Positions 47,259 through 61,599 of a stretch of 64,000 bases of DNA are shown here, piece by piece. This stretch comes from Russula earlei (lineage: Eukaryota > Basidiomycota > Agaricomycetes > Russulales > Russulaceae), in assembly GCA_025769875.1 (NCBI GenBank), contig JAGFNK010000212.1, forward strand, positions 20,470 through 84,469. Direction: 5' to 3'. The notes beneath the pieces are model-generated. The model worked only from the letters and a program-made list of their open reading frames with translations, was not told the origin of the DNA and did not search any database. The number at the start of each line of letters is the position of its first letter. Positions within the stretch are counted from its first letter, which is position 1. A program made the position numbers and the translations under genes.

Positions 47259-50050
47259 TCATACTCTATACACGCTTTCAACCGTGTACATCTTGGTGGC
47301 ATTTTCGACATGAGGGGGCTCCGTTCCAATGACCGTGTCCACTTTGTACATCTTCGTGTCTGCCGGCGTGACGCCATACCTGCCCACGCCGCCGGCAGCC
47401 GAAGCGACATCGATGCCAGTAGTGGCAGAAGCAGCGGTGCCCTTGTTATCGTTGTCCATTCCCTGACTTCCCGCCGTGGCGGCGACGGTGCTGTTCTCCG
47501 CCTTTGGTCCCTCGGGCGCCTCCGCGTTCGCCGCGGCGGTGGCACCTGCCTTGCTCGCGAGACCCGCGGCGCGTCCGTCCGGAATGCGGATGAACTCCCA
47601 CGTCTCCTGCGGGCCCGACGCACCGTCCTTCTCCACGATGCCGTCGAAAATGTAGTACCCGCGCCGCTCGAATTGGATGATGTCGCCCCGCGCGAGCGGA
47701 CGCACGTTCGCGTCCGCGAGCGCATCCTCGCGGAACTCGGTCACGGGAGTGACAAAGTCCTTCAGGTCGTCGTTCTCCTCGAGCTTCTTCTTCGTGATAA
47801 TATAGTCGTAGTCGATCAGCGTCGCGTCGACGAGCGGGTGGGCGGGCGTCGGCTGGGCTAACCACGTGATCTTCTTCGTCGTCTTTTTGAAGTCGCCCTC
47901 GAGGTGTAGCTCCATGGCCAGAGAGGTGATCGTGCCGGAACTGTCGGCAGCCTTGGAGCGCACGATGGCGTTTCCCCAGTCCATGAGAGTGATCTGTTTC
48001 CGTTCGTGAGGGCATTCCATGCATTTAGGAAGAACGAGCGTACCTCTTCGTTGACCCCGAATGACAGGGCATCATCTTGGTCGATCAAAATTTTCGAAGC
48101 ATAGACAGTCTTCTTCTCGCCTATGTCAGCGTTCTTTTTATGTTTAGGCAACGTCTTAAACACAGGCTCAAGAGGTCCACCCCGAATAGTTACTGGGACA
48201 CTGAGTTTCGAATTTAGGGTGGTAAGATGAACGAGGAAAACCTCGGTGCTCACATATTTTTCTTCACAACGGACCAAAAGCGCGGTGCAATCGGGTCAAT
48301 GATCTTCTTATTCAAAGTCCAGATGGAGTCCCACTCAAGTGAAACGATGGCCTGACTGGGCCCTTGCGAAAGCATGAACTGTGTAAGTGCCTCGACAGTC
48401 ATCCCGCGGCGCCGGATACCCCGAACGGTTGGGAAGCGTGGATCGTCCCAACCACTCACGAGGCCTTCGTCGACAAACCAGCGCAACTTGCGTTTCGAAA
48501 GGAGCGTGTAAACAAAGCTGAGCCGGCTGAAATCCCATATGTTAACAGGGCGAAGGCCGAGAGCCTCGATAATCCAATGATACTGTTGGTTACGGTCTCG
48601 GTACTCCATCGTACGGAGGGCATGGGTAACACCTTCCAGCACATCGACGACTGGACACGCAAAGTCATAGGTAGGATAAACCTTCCACTTCGATCTAAAG
48701 GGTAATATAAATCGGAAAAACGCCGTGAGTCGAAAAACGCGTACCCTGTACGGTGATGTGGGTCAAGGTTGCAGCGATAGATAACGGGGTCCCGCATGGC
48801 CTTGTTAGGATTATCCACACTCATTTTAGCACGGAGACACCACCGGATGCCCTCTTTCGTGCCCTTAGTCATCTCTTCGAAGCGCGACAGGTTCTCTTCA
48901 ACGGTCGCGCCCCGGCGCCTCGATGCGATTCCCTGGCCACGCTCCTCCCGCATCTGTAATACTCGTCAACCCCCAAACTAAGCACAATGGCAGATAGGGA
49001 ATCACCTGTGCTTGCTCAGTGTCATCGGCATACGCTTTTTCGGTCTTGATTATCTTGATTGCGTACTCATAGATCTGGTCGAAGTAATCAGACGTATGCG
49101 TGACCGTTGTCTGCCTTTATGTCTAAAAGATTAAGATCTTCAAGAATTGTCTCTTCAAATTCAGCCTTGAAGTGAGGGAGTTAGGTTGAAGCCGCCAACT
49201 ACCTAGAACATATCACTCACCCGTTCCTTCGAAGGATTGGTGTCGTCAAACCGAACAATCATCTTGCCGTTGTACATTTCAGCAAAGTACTTGTTTAAAA
49301 CGGCTGCTTTTGTGTGGCCTATGTGAAGGTAGCCGCTGGGCTCAGGAGGAAAGCGGGTTACGACTTCGCCCTTCTTGGCATTTTGAAGGCCTAATGCAAA
49401 AGAGGATGCTGTCTTTTGATTTATCCGGGCTTTTGAAGCTTTCGCCTCAGCAAGACCCGTCAATGCTGCTTGAGTTGGTTCGAGAGATTCAAGATGGTTG
49501 AACCATCGCGAGAGATGCGTGTGTTGATTGTTTTTAAGTAGACCAACGAATCTTAGATTGCCTGTCGTCGAATTAACTATGTACTCACTGATCCTCATAG
49601 TCTAAGAGAGATACGTGCCTTTGAGGACACCCCACACGATCCAATCAGCGGCAGAAATGTCATGACCGACAAGAAATGTGCGATAGGCCAGGTAATCATC
49701 CAAAGAATCAAGAGAAGAAATCATTTGCGGTATTGCAGTAGTTGTACGAAGATATTTGGCCAGGGTGAAGTACGCCGGAGTCTAAGTCGAGAGGCAGACA
49801 TGAACCACACGCAAAGGACGATATCTACATGTATACCTTGACGCTGTCTTCCGCTAGACCTCCAGCCTTTGCGAGGGCTTTGACGACATCTTCCTCAGAT
49901 GTGGCTTGGGTGCCTTCGAAGTGTCAAAGTCAATCCAGAGGCTGACTCGTCATAGTTGACCTCGGCCCTCTGAGTATACGATGATATTGCGACTGCAGCG
50001 TATGGAAACGGAGTTTCTTTGAAGGAAAGAGTGAGGGATCCAACGGCCAT
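47259..50050 (-). CDS. GUS1: Cytosolic glutamyl-tRNA synthetase, two apparent frameshifts
   Basis: Class I aminoacyl-tRNA synthetase charging tRNA-Glu. Exons 49837-50050, 49619-49781, 49221-49561, 49006-49165, 48745-48953, 48254-48694, 48044-48200 and 47259-47993 total 2420 nt, about 805 residues. A GST-like N-terminal domain includes [16 protein letters not shown]. The HIGH motif is in [17 protein letters not shown], then [48 protein letters not shown] and the KMSKS equivalent [14 protein letters not shown]. The C-terminus is an Ala-rich extension absent from the yeast enzyme. Intron 49562-49618 uses a GC donor (GCACGT). Two places need removal of one base to stay in frame: near 49921-49926 (SGLTLT to [10 protein letters not shown]) and near 49103-49108 (LLDIKAD to VTHTSDYF). 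Confidence 0.92.
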
Positions 50051-50208
50051 TGCTTTGATCGTGCCGATGACTAGCTGAACTGAATCAATCGATTGGCTGG
50101 CTAATCCTAACCTCGGCCTAGGGCTATACAGGATCCCGCTTTGACTCATTCGACTCAAATTTTCAGATGATTTAGTCAGTCACTTCCTTGGACCCCAATC
50201 ATTCCGTC
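50051..50208. promoter_or_regulatory. Short divergent promoter of GUS1 and LEU4 with Gcn4/Cpc1-type site
   Basis: Only 158 bp separate the two start codons. TGACTCA, the consensus Gcn4/Cpc1 site, is at 50142-50148. A half-match CGACTCA follows at 50151-50157 and TTAGTCA (reverse TGACTAA) at about 50171-50177. General amino acid control of LEU4 through this site is established in yeast; here it is inferred. Confidence 0.65.
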
Positions 50209-52781
<2,573 letters not shown>

Positions 52782-52984
52782 TGATGAGACGAAAGGAGTA
52801 TCTTGAAAGTATATTCCTTGTATCTATACGAGGACGAACTCCATCACATGTACGTACGATGTACATTGAGCTGCCGAAGATGAGCGTCTACATCGCTACA
52901 TCCTTCTCCTCTGGATCACCCTGGACTGTCACTTGGCACAGCTCCCATGCGCAGATGGTATGTAACCTCTGAAATTGCTTGCCT

Positions 52985-53315
52985 TAAGACGACATTCCTA
53001 AATAATGGCGACATAGCATATGATGGCCTTCTTGGAGCTTGCAACGGAGTCCACCGTCCGCCTGATGAGGTCCTCCCGTGCGGGCGTCAAAACCTATGAA
53101 CCTCATCGGTATTTCCGAGCAGAAAAAAAAGACGATCAGACCTGGATCCACACATCATCCGGGATCTGATGCTTTTCTATGAGTCGAGCAACTGAAAGAA
53201 AGTGGTTTTTTGCTCGATGGTCATGGGGTTCGCAAGGGCTTGATTCCCATCACGCAAGGCCGTCAAAAGCCATACGGGGGGACCATTGACAATTTTGAAG
53301 TTGAAGGGGCGAGGT
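52985..53315 (-). pseudogene. Inverted, broken copy of the LEU4 5' coding region
   Basis: The reverse complement matches 50305-50735 of LEU4 closely, including the intron after WIQ and the exon start GTTTTGACGCCCGCACGG. It lacks about 75 bp within exon 2 (between TTGCTCG and ACTCATAGAAAAG) and about 10 bp near the far end. Because the intron is kept, it arose from genomic DNA, not from mRNA. It has no start codon and cannot code for an enzyme. It lies about 200 bp downstream of the LEU4 stop in opposite orientation. Confidence 0.9.
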
Positions 53316-54034
53316 GCGCCTAGTGGTGGCGGCTAGCCGGTGCAGTGAAGAAAAGTTCGGGATAGTGGGTCCGGGCCAGTAGCGGCAACTCTGGTCTCTT
53401 TTAGCACTTTTTCGTTGAGGTTCTCCATTGAGCTACAGAGGCCTCTTCCAATAGCTACTACCCGATGGCACGCCTGCTCGGCCCACTCAGGGGGGCGGGC
53501 ATGGTTTGAGGGGAAGCCTGTCTCGAGAGCGGATTTGACAAGTGACATAGCTGGTCTGAGGTTCCTCGAGGGGGGTGAATTCGAGCGCATCGCACTAACC
53601 AAACACATAGGAGCCATATTTGCACTTTCCCTCCCAATCTTATCCTCCTATGAGGGTTATTGCTCCTTAGTGAACCAGGGGCTCTTTGGCTGAGTAGATC
53701 GGGGGTGGTTTGGGTGTTATCCACTGCCGCGGCTTGGCTTGGCTCGACTGACCGGTTTTGAGCCGGGCTGGGCCGGAACATCAGAGGTGGGGGCATCATT
53801 GGGTGTGGGTGAACGTGTTGGGTCATTGATGGTTTGATTTGATGGTTTGATACGGTGGAGGGCGTGTGGCAGTGGACGCGCCCCAGTATAAAACCAATGC
53901 AAGCTCTCTCTAGGTGCGGTACTTCACAACATTGCCAGCAGGTACTGGTTACGGAGAATTTCTTTCTAAACTTTCTACGCCGCTGTCTTGTTCATCCAGC
54001 TTTGACAACTTTATATTCCTACCCAAAGAAATAA
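53316..54034 (+). promoter_or_regulatory. Upstream region of a small secreted-protein gene, with TATA box
   Basis: No gene was recognised before 53880. A good TATA box, GTATAAAA at 53886-53893, lies about 145 bases before the ATG at 54035. Simple repeats of TTTGATGG type occur near 53825-53850. Confidence 0.5.
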
Positions 54035-54387
54035 ATGTGGACCTCCTCTGTTTTTGGCATATTCTGCCTCGCTCTTGTCATCGCTCCATCGTTCGCGATT
54101 CCTTCAGGGTACGCCGACCTCTCCAAGTTCTCTTAGTTGACTTAGCCTTGCCTTGCAGAAATGCTAATCCCGGAACCAGTACGCCCTTGCAGCAGGATGC
54201 GCTTAGTCTGGACCGGCGACGGAGAAATGTAAATAAATCGCTGAAGAGGCTGAACAACTCCCGGGTGAAAATGATGGACGAGTTAAGGAAGATCGGAGAC
54301 AAAAGGCCGGGTCGAAAGGCGCGAGTGGTGAATCGGTATGAATGCGAAGGCGCAGGTAACGAAGGCCAAGCTGAAGCAGTACAATAA
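54035..54387 (+). CDS. Predicted small secreted basic protein
   Basis: Exons 54035-54108 and 54159-54387 give 100 residues. The N-terminus MWTSSVFGIFCLALVIAPS is a typical signal peptide with cleavage likely after SFA (about residue 21). The mature part is hydrophilic and basic, with DRRRRN (a possible Kex2 site near residue 45) and SLKRLNNSRVKMMDELRK. It has only one cysteine. The intron has a GTACG donor and a GCAG acceptor and joins the frames cleanly. A TATA box lies upstream. I recognise no family. It sits between the LEU4 fragment and the transposon stack. The reading rests on signal peptide, splice sites and promoter only. Confidence 0.55.
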
Positions 54388-56172
54388 GGACGACCCGACC
54401 GCCCTCGGACAAAGTCACATCGATATGTTAACAACGGAGCGAGCGTATCACCGTGGGTTTGTTGAATATAATGAACAATCGATACCGCGTCGTCATTCGG
54501 ATTCGACTGAGCAATTTCAATTCCCGTCCATTCCATACCATCCTGTTTTATATGATTGAATTACGTATAACCCTAACCTTATTGTCGTTTTCAGATAACG
54601 TGACGCGCCGGAAATTTCCGAAAAGAAAAGGGTTGGTAAGGTAGACGACGCTCATAATCGACCAATGTCACGTGCTTAGCGTGACAGCTTCTGAAAGAGG
54701 AAACTTTTTGAAAATTTACAGCAAAAGGCTTGTTTCATGCAGAATGGATGTTTTTGTTGGAAAGTGGTTTCCAACATTTTGTTGGTACATAATATAGACA
54801 CGTAAAGCTATACTTATTTTGAGAAAAAGTTATGATTTTTTAACGAAATAGCAAAAATACGAGAAACCCCATCAATCAGGGCAAGGCGGAGATTGAAATG
54901 AAGCGATCTAGATTGGGTTGGGGAGCAACACACCTCAAGCATGTTGAATGCGTCACACATATTCTGTGTTGCTACTGTACACTTCTTGTAACACAGAAAT
55001 GGGACGAAAAAAGATATCTACAACCAGCAGGCTAGAAAACTTTGCCAAGAATGGTAGCACACATCCCAACAAGAAGCAGAAACTCGACGATGTGATGGGA
55101 AGATCCACCAAAGAAAACAAGGAAGTGTCGCTAGAAACCCAAACATTATCCTTGCATAAACCTACCTTGGGTCTGTCAGAACATTTCAATATGCAAAAGT
55201 CACCACGAAAAGACAGGCAAATCATCTTTTGATGACATGCAAAGCAAATTTCAAGTCCAAGTCCCAAAAGGAGTGCTCCAGGCCCACACTGTTCTGACAG
55301 ACTGGCAATTCCATGAGTTGGGAAGGAAGGGAATCATTTAACATTGTTTATGTGTTGAATTAAACCCCTTTCACATGTTGAGTTTGTTTCTCAGATGACA
55401 TGTGACGTTCGATGCTCATTCCATCAGATCGCACGCCACAATCAGTGATTGGAGATAGATGCCAAATTTGTTTCTTTTATTTCTCAGTCATTTCTTACTC
55501 CTTCATCATAAGATTGTGAATACATACAATAAACAACTACTATTACAAAATGTTGGTCACTGATTTCCCGATTCTTTCTCAAGAATTGCAGGAAGAGCAC
55601 CCCGCAGTTTCCCCAAGGCAAAACTTCCTAATCCGACCAGGATTGTCACACAAAAGTAACACCACATGACATTGGTTGATTATGAGCATCGTCTACTTTA
55701 GAAAGAACTTGATGTATCTTGCCAAATTCTAGGCAAAAAATCATAAAAAGTAGCCCATTCAAACCAGAATGAAATGTACCTTCCAAATATTCTGTTCCAA
55801 GAACAGATACATTGAATTTCAGACATGCCCATGTTGGGTAGGCACAGTCATGGTTGTGGGAATGATGTAGGCATCTAGCACTTTGTTCCCTGCTTCCTCT
55901 CTGATGGCAAGAGGCCAAGAGGTCTCCCTCGAAGTCCAGCAAATTGTGGTTTGAATGTCAGCTGTGCTCTCAAAGCAAGATATTGCAAATTACACAGGTG
56001 TATCAGTTAGCTTGGTTGAAAGGATTCTATGACACTTCCAGGAGCACAATGCTATCTCAGATGTAGCAGTGGAGTGGCATCATAGGTCCGATTGGGCACA
56101 ACATGGAGCAGATGTAGAGGTAAGCATATGTGAAACTGCCACTGTGGGGTATTCCTAACAACTATACTAGTA
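54388..56172. other. AT-rich region bordering transposons, no recognised gene
   Basis: About 1.8 kb, richer in A and T than the gene region. It includes a short palindrome GTTGGAAA-GTGG-TTTCCAAC near 54756-54775, a plus-strand open frame of 94 codons at 54948-55232 and a minus-strand open frame of 98 codons at 55646-55942 (with HSGLNGLLFMIFCLEFGKI). Neither is recognised. Given the transposase relic that follows, parts may belong to a degenerate transposon. Confidence 0.4.
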
Positions 56173-57917
56173 CCTGTTAGAGAGGATTCATGATGCACCT
56201 GATCTGTACCTCAATGAGCTGTAGGATATGCTTGCAGCAAATTCTGGGACATGTCTCAAGGTCAACCATCTGGCATACACTGCAAGCTGGCAGATTCACA
56301 ATGAAAAAGGTATGGGCACTGAGACTTGATACATCTATTGGTGACTTCATGATTTAGCTTTTGTGTGCTGCAATTGAGCACTCAGAAGAAAAGCGGCTTG
56401 CATACCTCAATTGAATCAGCATGTACTCAGCCGATCAGCTTGTTTTTGTTGATGAGAGCTCTGTATGTCAAGACTCACTGTTGAACTATCCAGTTCAAGA
56501 GTGAGGAATTAGCTCGAAGATGAGTTGACAGACGTCTAAGATGGCATGGGCGAGAAGCAGAGTCCAGAGTAGTAACAAATACCAGAGAGGTACTGTTACT
56601 GTGAGAGTTGAGCAGTCATGCAGAGAGGAGGCCAGGATAGTCACAAGGGGACGGTCCTTAAAGGAGTATCCCAGGGGTAGAGAGTGCCGTAAACAAATGG
56701 ACAGTCTGAAGACTGTCCGCTACTTTATTGAGTGCTTATATACTACAAGAGAACTGCTAAATAGGGAACAAGTCATAACCTTGTTATCAAGCACAATAGA
56801 GTGATGAGTAAGAAGTCGGAGTGTGCTTACTGAGCATGCTCAGTCATGCTCAGTAAGCTGCTGAGTAAGAAGGCTTCTCTTGATGAGTAAGAGCCTTCAC
56901 TGTCCATGTGTTCACTGCTTTAGTACACGTGCGAGCACCTGATTCATTTTCTGTTAGTTAGTTTAGGGCCGGTCATTTGAGGACTTGTAGTTTGGTTCAG
57001 GGAATAGTGTTATCTTATAAGGCCCTTATATAGTTCTATCAGGGTCCTTAGAGTCGACCCTAATACTTCTATTAAGGTCCTTAGTATTGCCTTATAGTTC
57101 GTTCTATAGTTATTAGAGTTGGTCTAATAACACGTTGTAGGGTCTTTGATACTAGGTTAGTGCCTATTGTAGAGCACCTAGGGTCGTTCTAAAGGGTCCC
57201 TAGGAAGGCCCTAATACTGTCCTTTATTGCTAGAAGGGTTGCCCTTAAGTGGGGCTTGTTGTATGTCGATTGTGCCGAGAATTGCTCGCGCGACAATGCG
57301 CGCATGATATTGTGGACACCTCTACTCACCCCTTTTGCTCGTGTGAACAGGGTGACACCATAGAGGCTAGGTTTCCTCCTATAAGGAAGGGTCCTTCAAG
57401 GGCCCTCTCTGGAGAATGGTTCATGACACTGTAGATCATCGAACAACATATTGAGGGGCAGCTTGGTCTATTTGTGGTACACAGGCACAGCGTAAAGCTT
57501 TCTTTGTTCACAGCAGACAGTAAGTCACTCAATTTCTGTCCAATTCCCTGTTTGACTCCAGTTCATAGCTTCTCTGTGCTTCCTTCCATCTCATTCACTG
57601 ATGGAATTTTACACTGCAAGATTGTTGAAGGCTCATTTCGCACCAAAACATTTCAACAATTTATTGGCAGTCTTCTCAAGGTTATGGAACCATACCCTGG
57701 CCCCAACCCCATCATTGTTATGGACAATTGTTGGATTCACAAGTATGTGGATATTGTCAAGATGATTGAGTCAAGGTTTGTAATAACATACTAGACCTGT
57801 AATGTGTTTGACGTGGCCTACTTCCACCAGGGGAATGTGTTGTGAATTCCTGCATATTCACCTGATTTTAACCCAATTGAGCTTGTGTTTTTGGCAATGA
57901 AGTATCACATTCGATGA
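56173..57917 (+). pseudogene. Tc1/mariner (IS630-like, DDE_3) transposase relic
   Basis: Fragments in order: DAPDLYLNEL then a TAG stop then DMLAANSG (56173-56310), an apparent intron, EEKRLAYLN, SADQLVFVDESS, an LTR insertion at 56466-57428, then VDHRTTY followed by a TGA, GAQ/QRKAFFVH-type sequence, SISFTDGILHCKIVEGSF, QFIGSLLKVMEPYPGPN, IIVMDNCWIHK, and in another frame PAYSPDFNPIELVFLAMKYH. VDES, MDNCWIH and the NPIE region correspond to the three acidic residues of the DDE site. At least two stops and a frameshift show it is inactive. The fragments match the Tc1-like group common in basidiomycetes. Confidence 0.85.
56461..57433 (+). mobile_element. Solo LTR (963 bp) inserted in the transposase relic, with 5-bp target duplication
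   Basis: The element runs 56466-57428, begins TGTCA and ends TGACA. CTGTA flanks it on both sides (56461-56465 and 57429-57433). Removing the element with one CTGTA joins VDESS to VDHRTTY of the transposase in frame, which fixes the borders. It has no coding capacity. A second partial copy lies at 58304 onward. It contains a repeat-like stretch TTACTGAGCATGCTCAG near 56828-56844. Confidence 0.9.
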
Positions 57918-58303
57918 AATGGTGATTTGGTCTGCTTGTCAATGACTGAATTATCTGACAGAGACATATATATATACAACCCTACTTGATGCACTTTATC
58001 TTGTTTCTCCCTTGGACTGTCATGGCTGGTACAAGTATTGTGGGTATTCTTAGTGTTGTGTTATTTGTACTCTTGACAGTTGTACTTGCCAATATGATAA
58101 GAAGATGAAGTGGTCAAGACCCACATGACAAGTGGGCTCACGATAAAGACAACAACTTGGACTTGACATACCATTCGCCCACCATGACCTCCACATCACC
58201 CACTCCTGCTCCCATCATCCCTGTTGCCCCTTTTGCCATCCCTGCCATGCAAGCCATTGCCCCCACACCTTCAGTCCTGCCTGTCCCTGCTTTGCCCATG
58301 ATC
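57918..58303. other. Sequence between transposase relic and second LTR copy
   Basis: 386 bp. It contains a Pro/Thr/Ala-rich open stretch (about 58175-58300; TPAPIIPVAPFAIPAM) that I do not recognise. No other feature was seen. Confidence 0.35.
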
Positions 58304-58379
58304 TGTCAGGACTCACTGTTGAACAATCCAGTTCAAGAGCGAGGGATGAGCTTGAAGACGAGTCGATAGACATTCAAGA

Positions 58380-58859
58380 TGTTGAGATCTGCACTGCCCA
58401 GAGTCTCAGGTGTGTTGTGATGTGATCACAACTTGGATGCATTGACGCATCGGATCACCCGGACCGGGCATCACTGGCTCAGCTCATATGCTGCAGCACG
58501 TGTTAGTTACACTGATAGAGTGATTTAGAACAATTGGTAGCTACTTACCACTGATCCTCGGACTTACTTAGTGATCCATGATGGTAGTTAACTGTACTGC
58601 ATCCAGTGGCGGTCTCAGGTACTTAAAAACACCACAAAGTACGTAGATCACTTCAGTTTTGTGTCAACCAAACTGAAGTGAGTATTTACACTATGATATC
58701 TTATCTCACAGTACTGACGACGCATTGTAGCTATTGTCTGATAGGTACATTATTTATATCAGTTTTGTGTCAACCAAACTGAACTATTGTCTGATAGATC
58801 TGCCTGCGATCTTATCATCTGCTGCTATCTAATCACACACACTGCGTCTATCTTCAACA
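58380..58859 (+). repeat. 5' LTR of the copia element
   Basis: 480 bp, TGTTGAGATC to CTTCAACA. Includes an internal duplicated segment TCAGTTTTGTGTCAACCAAACTGAA (two partial copies, near 58650 and 58760), itself partly palindromic. Confidence 0.95.
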
Positions 58860-58871
58860 GGTTATGGGCCC
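58860..58871 (+). other. Primer-binding site, half-tRNA (initiator Met) type
   Basis: GGTTATGGGCCC directly follows the 5' LTR. It is complementary to the anticodon region of an initiator tRNA-Met with C33 (GGGCCCATAACC). Priming from a tRNA cut at the anticodon is known for Drosophila copia and Ty5. Confidence 0.7.
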
Positions 58872-59100
58872 TGCCCATATCTAAAATCCACAGAGATCAC
58901 CACACACGTTTATTCCTATAACACCTCCCTTCCCCACAAACCTCTGTTATCAGACGACATCTTACTCCCTTGGTCCCTGGAGCCAAAGGATTGACGTGCG
59001 CACAGTTACATCACACGTCAAAGATACTGATTTGATCTCTAATTGATCCAGCTACAATTGCTCCACTGGTCCGGATTGGCAATTCACCTTATTACATCAT

Positions 59101-60480
59101 ATGACAGCCATATTCACTATCCCCTCAGGAATGCCCCTGGAGATCTTAGATTCATCAAATTGGACTACTTGGTCATTTCACTTCGAGGCCATTACCCGAA
59201 TGAATGGTTTCCGGCGTCATCTTATTGATACAAAGCCCTCTGGAGATAGCACTTGGGACATTGAAGAAGACATACTGTTAGGTGTCCTCCAGCTCCATCT
59301 CCAGAAAGATATATACACAGAGATAAGCGATAACACCAAGTTTGACACCTGTAAACTCAAGTGGGAACAACTTAAGATTACTTGCATCGGCATTGGATCT
59401 ATGTCCCTACATAACTCTTGGACTGCCCTCATGCGTTTTGATCTAGATGACACCAGCCTGATGTTCCCACAACTACAGAAATTGAATGATACTAGGATCA
59501 ATCTTCAGAACAATGACATGCCCGTCACCAATCTCCAATTCAGTCTCACTCTAATTCAGGCACTACCCAGCTCCTACTCTGGTCTTACGCAAGCTATCCT
59601 TGGCTCTAATCTTCCAAACAAGCTTTCACTGAAAGCCATTCAGAAGCACATTCTCAATGAAGAGAGTCATCAGGCCGGCTCCTCCACTTCCCTTAACAAA
59701 GTTGTTCTGGTCAAGAAACAGGACAATAAGAAGAAAATAAAATGTTATTATTGCAAGAAAGCTGGTCACAAGAGTCCTGAGTGCTGGAAGAAGAAAAAGG
59801 ATGAGGAGAAGGTGAAGAAAGGGAGGGAGTCTGGCGCAGACACTAACAGAAAGGTCAATGCGCACATAGTAGAGACTACTGCTACTATTATGGAGATCTT
59901 GGATGATGAAAATGACATTTGCATTTCCCTTTACTCGGCGACTAGATCGCGCTGGATGATTGACTCAGGAGCTACCCATCACATCAGTCTGTTCCGGACC
60001 GACTTCATCACCTATGCTCTGGCCACCGGATCAGTTAACCTCGGAGGTCATGCTATCATCAAGCAGATTGGGACTGGATCTGTATCCGTCCTACCGTCTG
60101 GAAGCATTGGGAAGTTTCCATTAACCCTCACAGATGTCATGCATGTTCTGGAAGCTGACACGCGTTACTTCTCAGTCAGCGCGTTGCTCCGGAGGGGGGG
60201 ACATATCACTTTTACTCAGAACGGATGCCAAATCTACTACAAAGATCGGAAAGTCACGCAAGGATACCTGGAGAATAACCTATTCTATATTGACTTCTCA
60301 TCTCCAGCCCTACATGCGCAAGCGGAGGTGCTACTGCTTAACATCTGGCATCAGCGCATGGGACATATGTCCTCACGCGTGCTAATCAAATATGCTCATT
60401 CCATCAAGGGAATCTCGCTTAGTTCAGCGGATCGCAATCAGTCACCTTGCCCAGGGTGTGAACTCAGCAAACAGATGTGA
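59101..60480 (+). pseudogene. copia gag-protease part
   Basis: 459 codons from ATG 59101 to a TGA at 60478-60480. The gag part has a UBN2-like region ending near residue 200. A zinc knuckle CYYCKKAGHKSPEC lies at about 214-227. The aspartic protease motif is WMIDSGATHHIS (about 285-296). The gag-pre-integrase region has HQRMGHMSSRVL and CPGCELSK. The TGA interrupts the step into integrase and may come from CGA by a C to T change. Confidence 0.9.
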
Positions 60481-60507
60481 CTTCCTTTCCTGGCTTTGCC
60501 TAAGTGA

Positions 60508-61599
60508 TTGGATCGGCGTCTACAGATCGTGCATACTGACTTAGCCGGTCTGATGCAGACCCAGTCTATCCAAGGTGCGGCTTATTGGGCAATGTTTATC
60601 GATGACTACTCCTGTTATGGGGTAGTGTACTTCCTCACAACTAAAGATCAGTGTGCTGATGCGTTCAAAAAATATCTCGTGTGGTCAGAAAACCAGACCA
60701 ACGATAAGATCAAAGCACTACACTCGGATCACAGAGGGGAGTACTTGTCCAGTGCCCTCAGATCAGTCTTAGATCAAAAGGGAATTGAGCATAGATTGAC
60801 AATGCCAGGGTCACCACAGCAGAATGGTGTAGCGGAGAGATGGAACCAAACCCTCAAAGACAAGATGTGCGCTATGCTACACGCCGCCAGTCTTACTCTG
60901 GGGTTCTGGGAGCTTGCTACTGACGCAGCAGTCCATATCTACAATTGCACTCCTACACGCGTTCTCTGTTGGAACACACCTCACTCAGTCTGGACGGATG
61001 GACAAGTTCTGGATGTTTCCTATTTCCATGTCTTTGGATGTAAGGCGTATGTACACATGCCTGCTAACAAACGGAAGAAGCTTGATCCAAGATCGATCGA
61101 GATGATTTTCGTTGGATATGAGTCTGGATCTAAGGGTTACCGACTCTGGAATCAATCCACCCGAAAGCTGTTCTTATTGCACGATGTCACTTTCAATGAG
61201 CGCATACTGCCTGCTAGGGGAGAACTTACTGACATTCCTCCTCCTGCACAACCCTTGGTCTTCACGGGACCGGTTTCTTTCACTGCCCCACTTCCACATG
61301 AACTGGATGGCTGTGGACTTAGTCCTGCGCCTCCGGAAACCCCACTAGATCCCAATACACCTAATTCACTTTACCTTACCCCTCCCACTCAGCCTGTTCC
61401 GCATACTCCGCTGTGCCATGTTCAGCCTGTGCGCCAAGTCCACTTGTGTCAGCCTCACTCAGCATTGCCAGGACCATCCTTTGGTCCACCGTGTCTGCCC
61501 TCACCTAGGCGTCTTTGCCCTAATCCACGTCCTAATCCTAGATTCCTCACTTCTAATGCAAATGCGGGGGGGGGTGCCTATTGCATATGGCACTATTAG
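60508..61599 (+). pseudogene. copia integrase part
   Basis: Core motifs VHTDLAGLMQ, FIDDYSCYGVVYFL, LHSDHRGEYLS and QQNGVAERWNQTLKDKM give the catalytic D-D-E. FHVFGCKAYVHMP and MIFVGYESGSKGYRLW follow, as in copia integrases. A Pro-rich linker ends in a run of nine G near 61565-61573, where the frame is lost before the reverse transcriptase part. Confidence 0.9.

Noticed and set aside
53333..53617. Minus-strand open frame between the LEU4 fragment and the secreted-protein gene
   Set aside because: No similarity to any known family and no supporting signals.
55646..55942. Minus-strand open frame in the AT-rich region as a gene
   Set aside because: Possibly a transposon fragment, but I could not tie it to a family, so it is only mentioned under that region.
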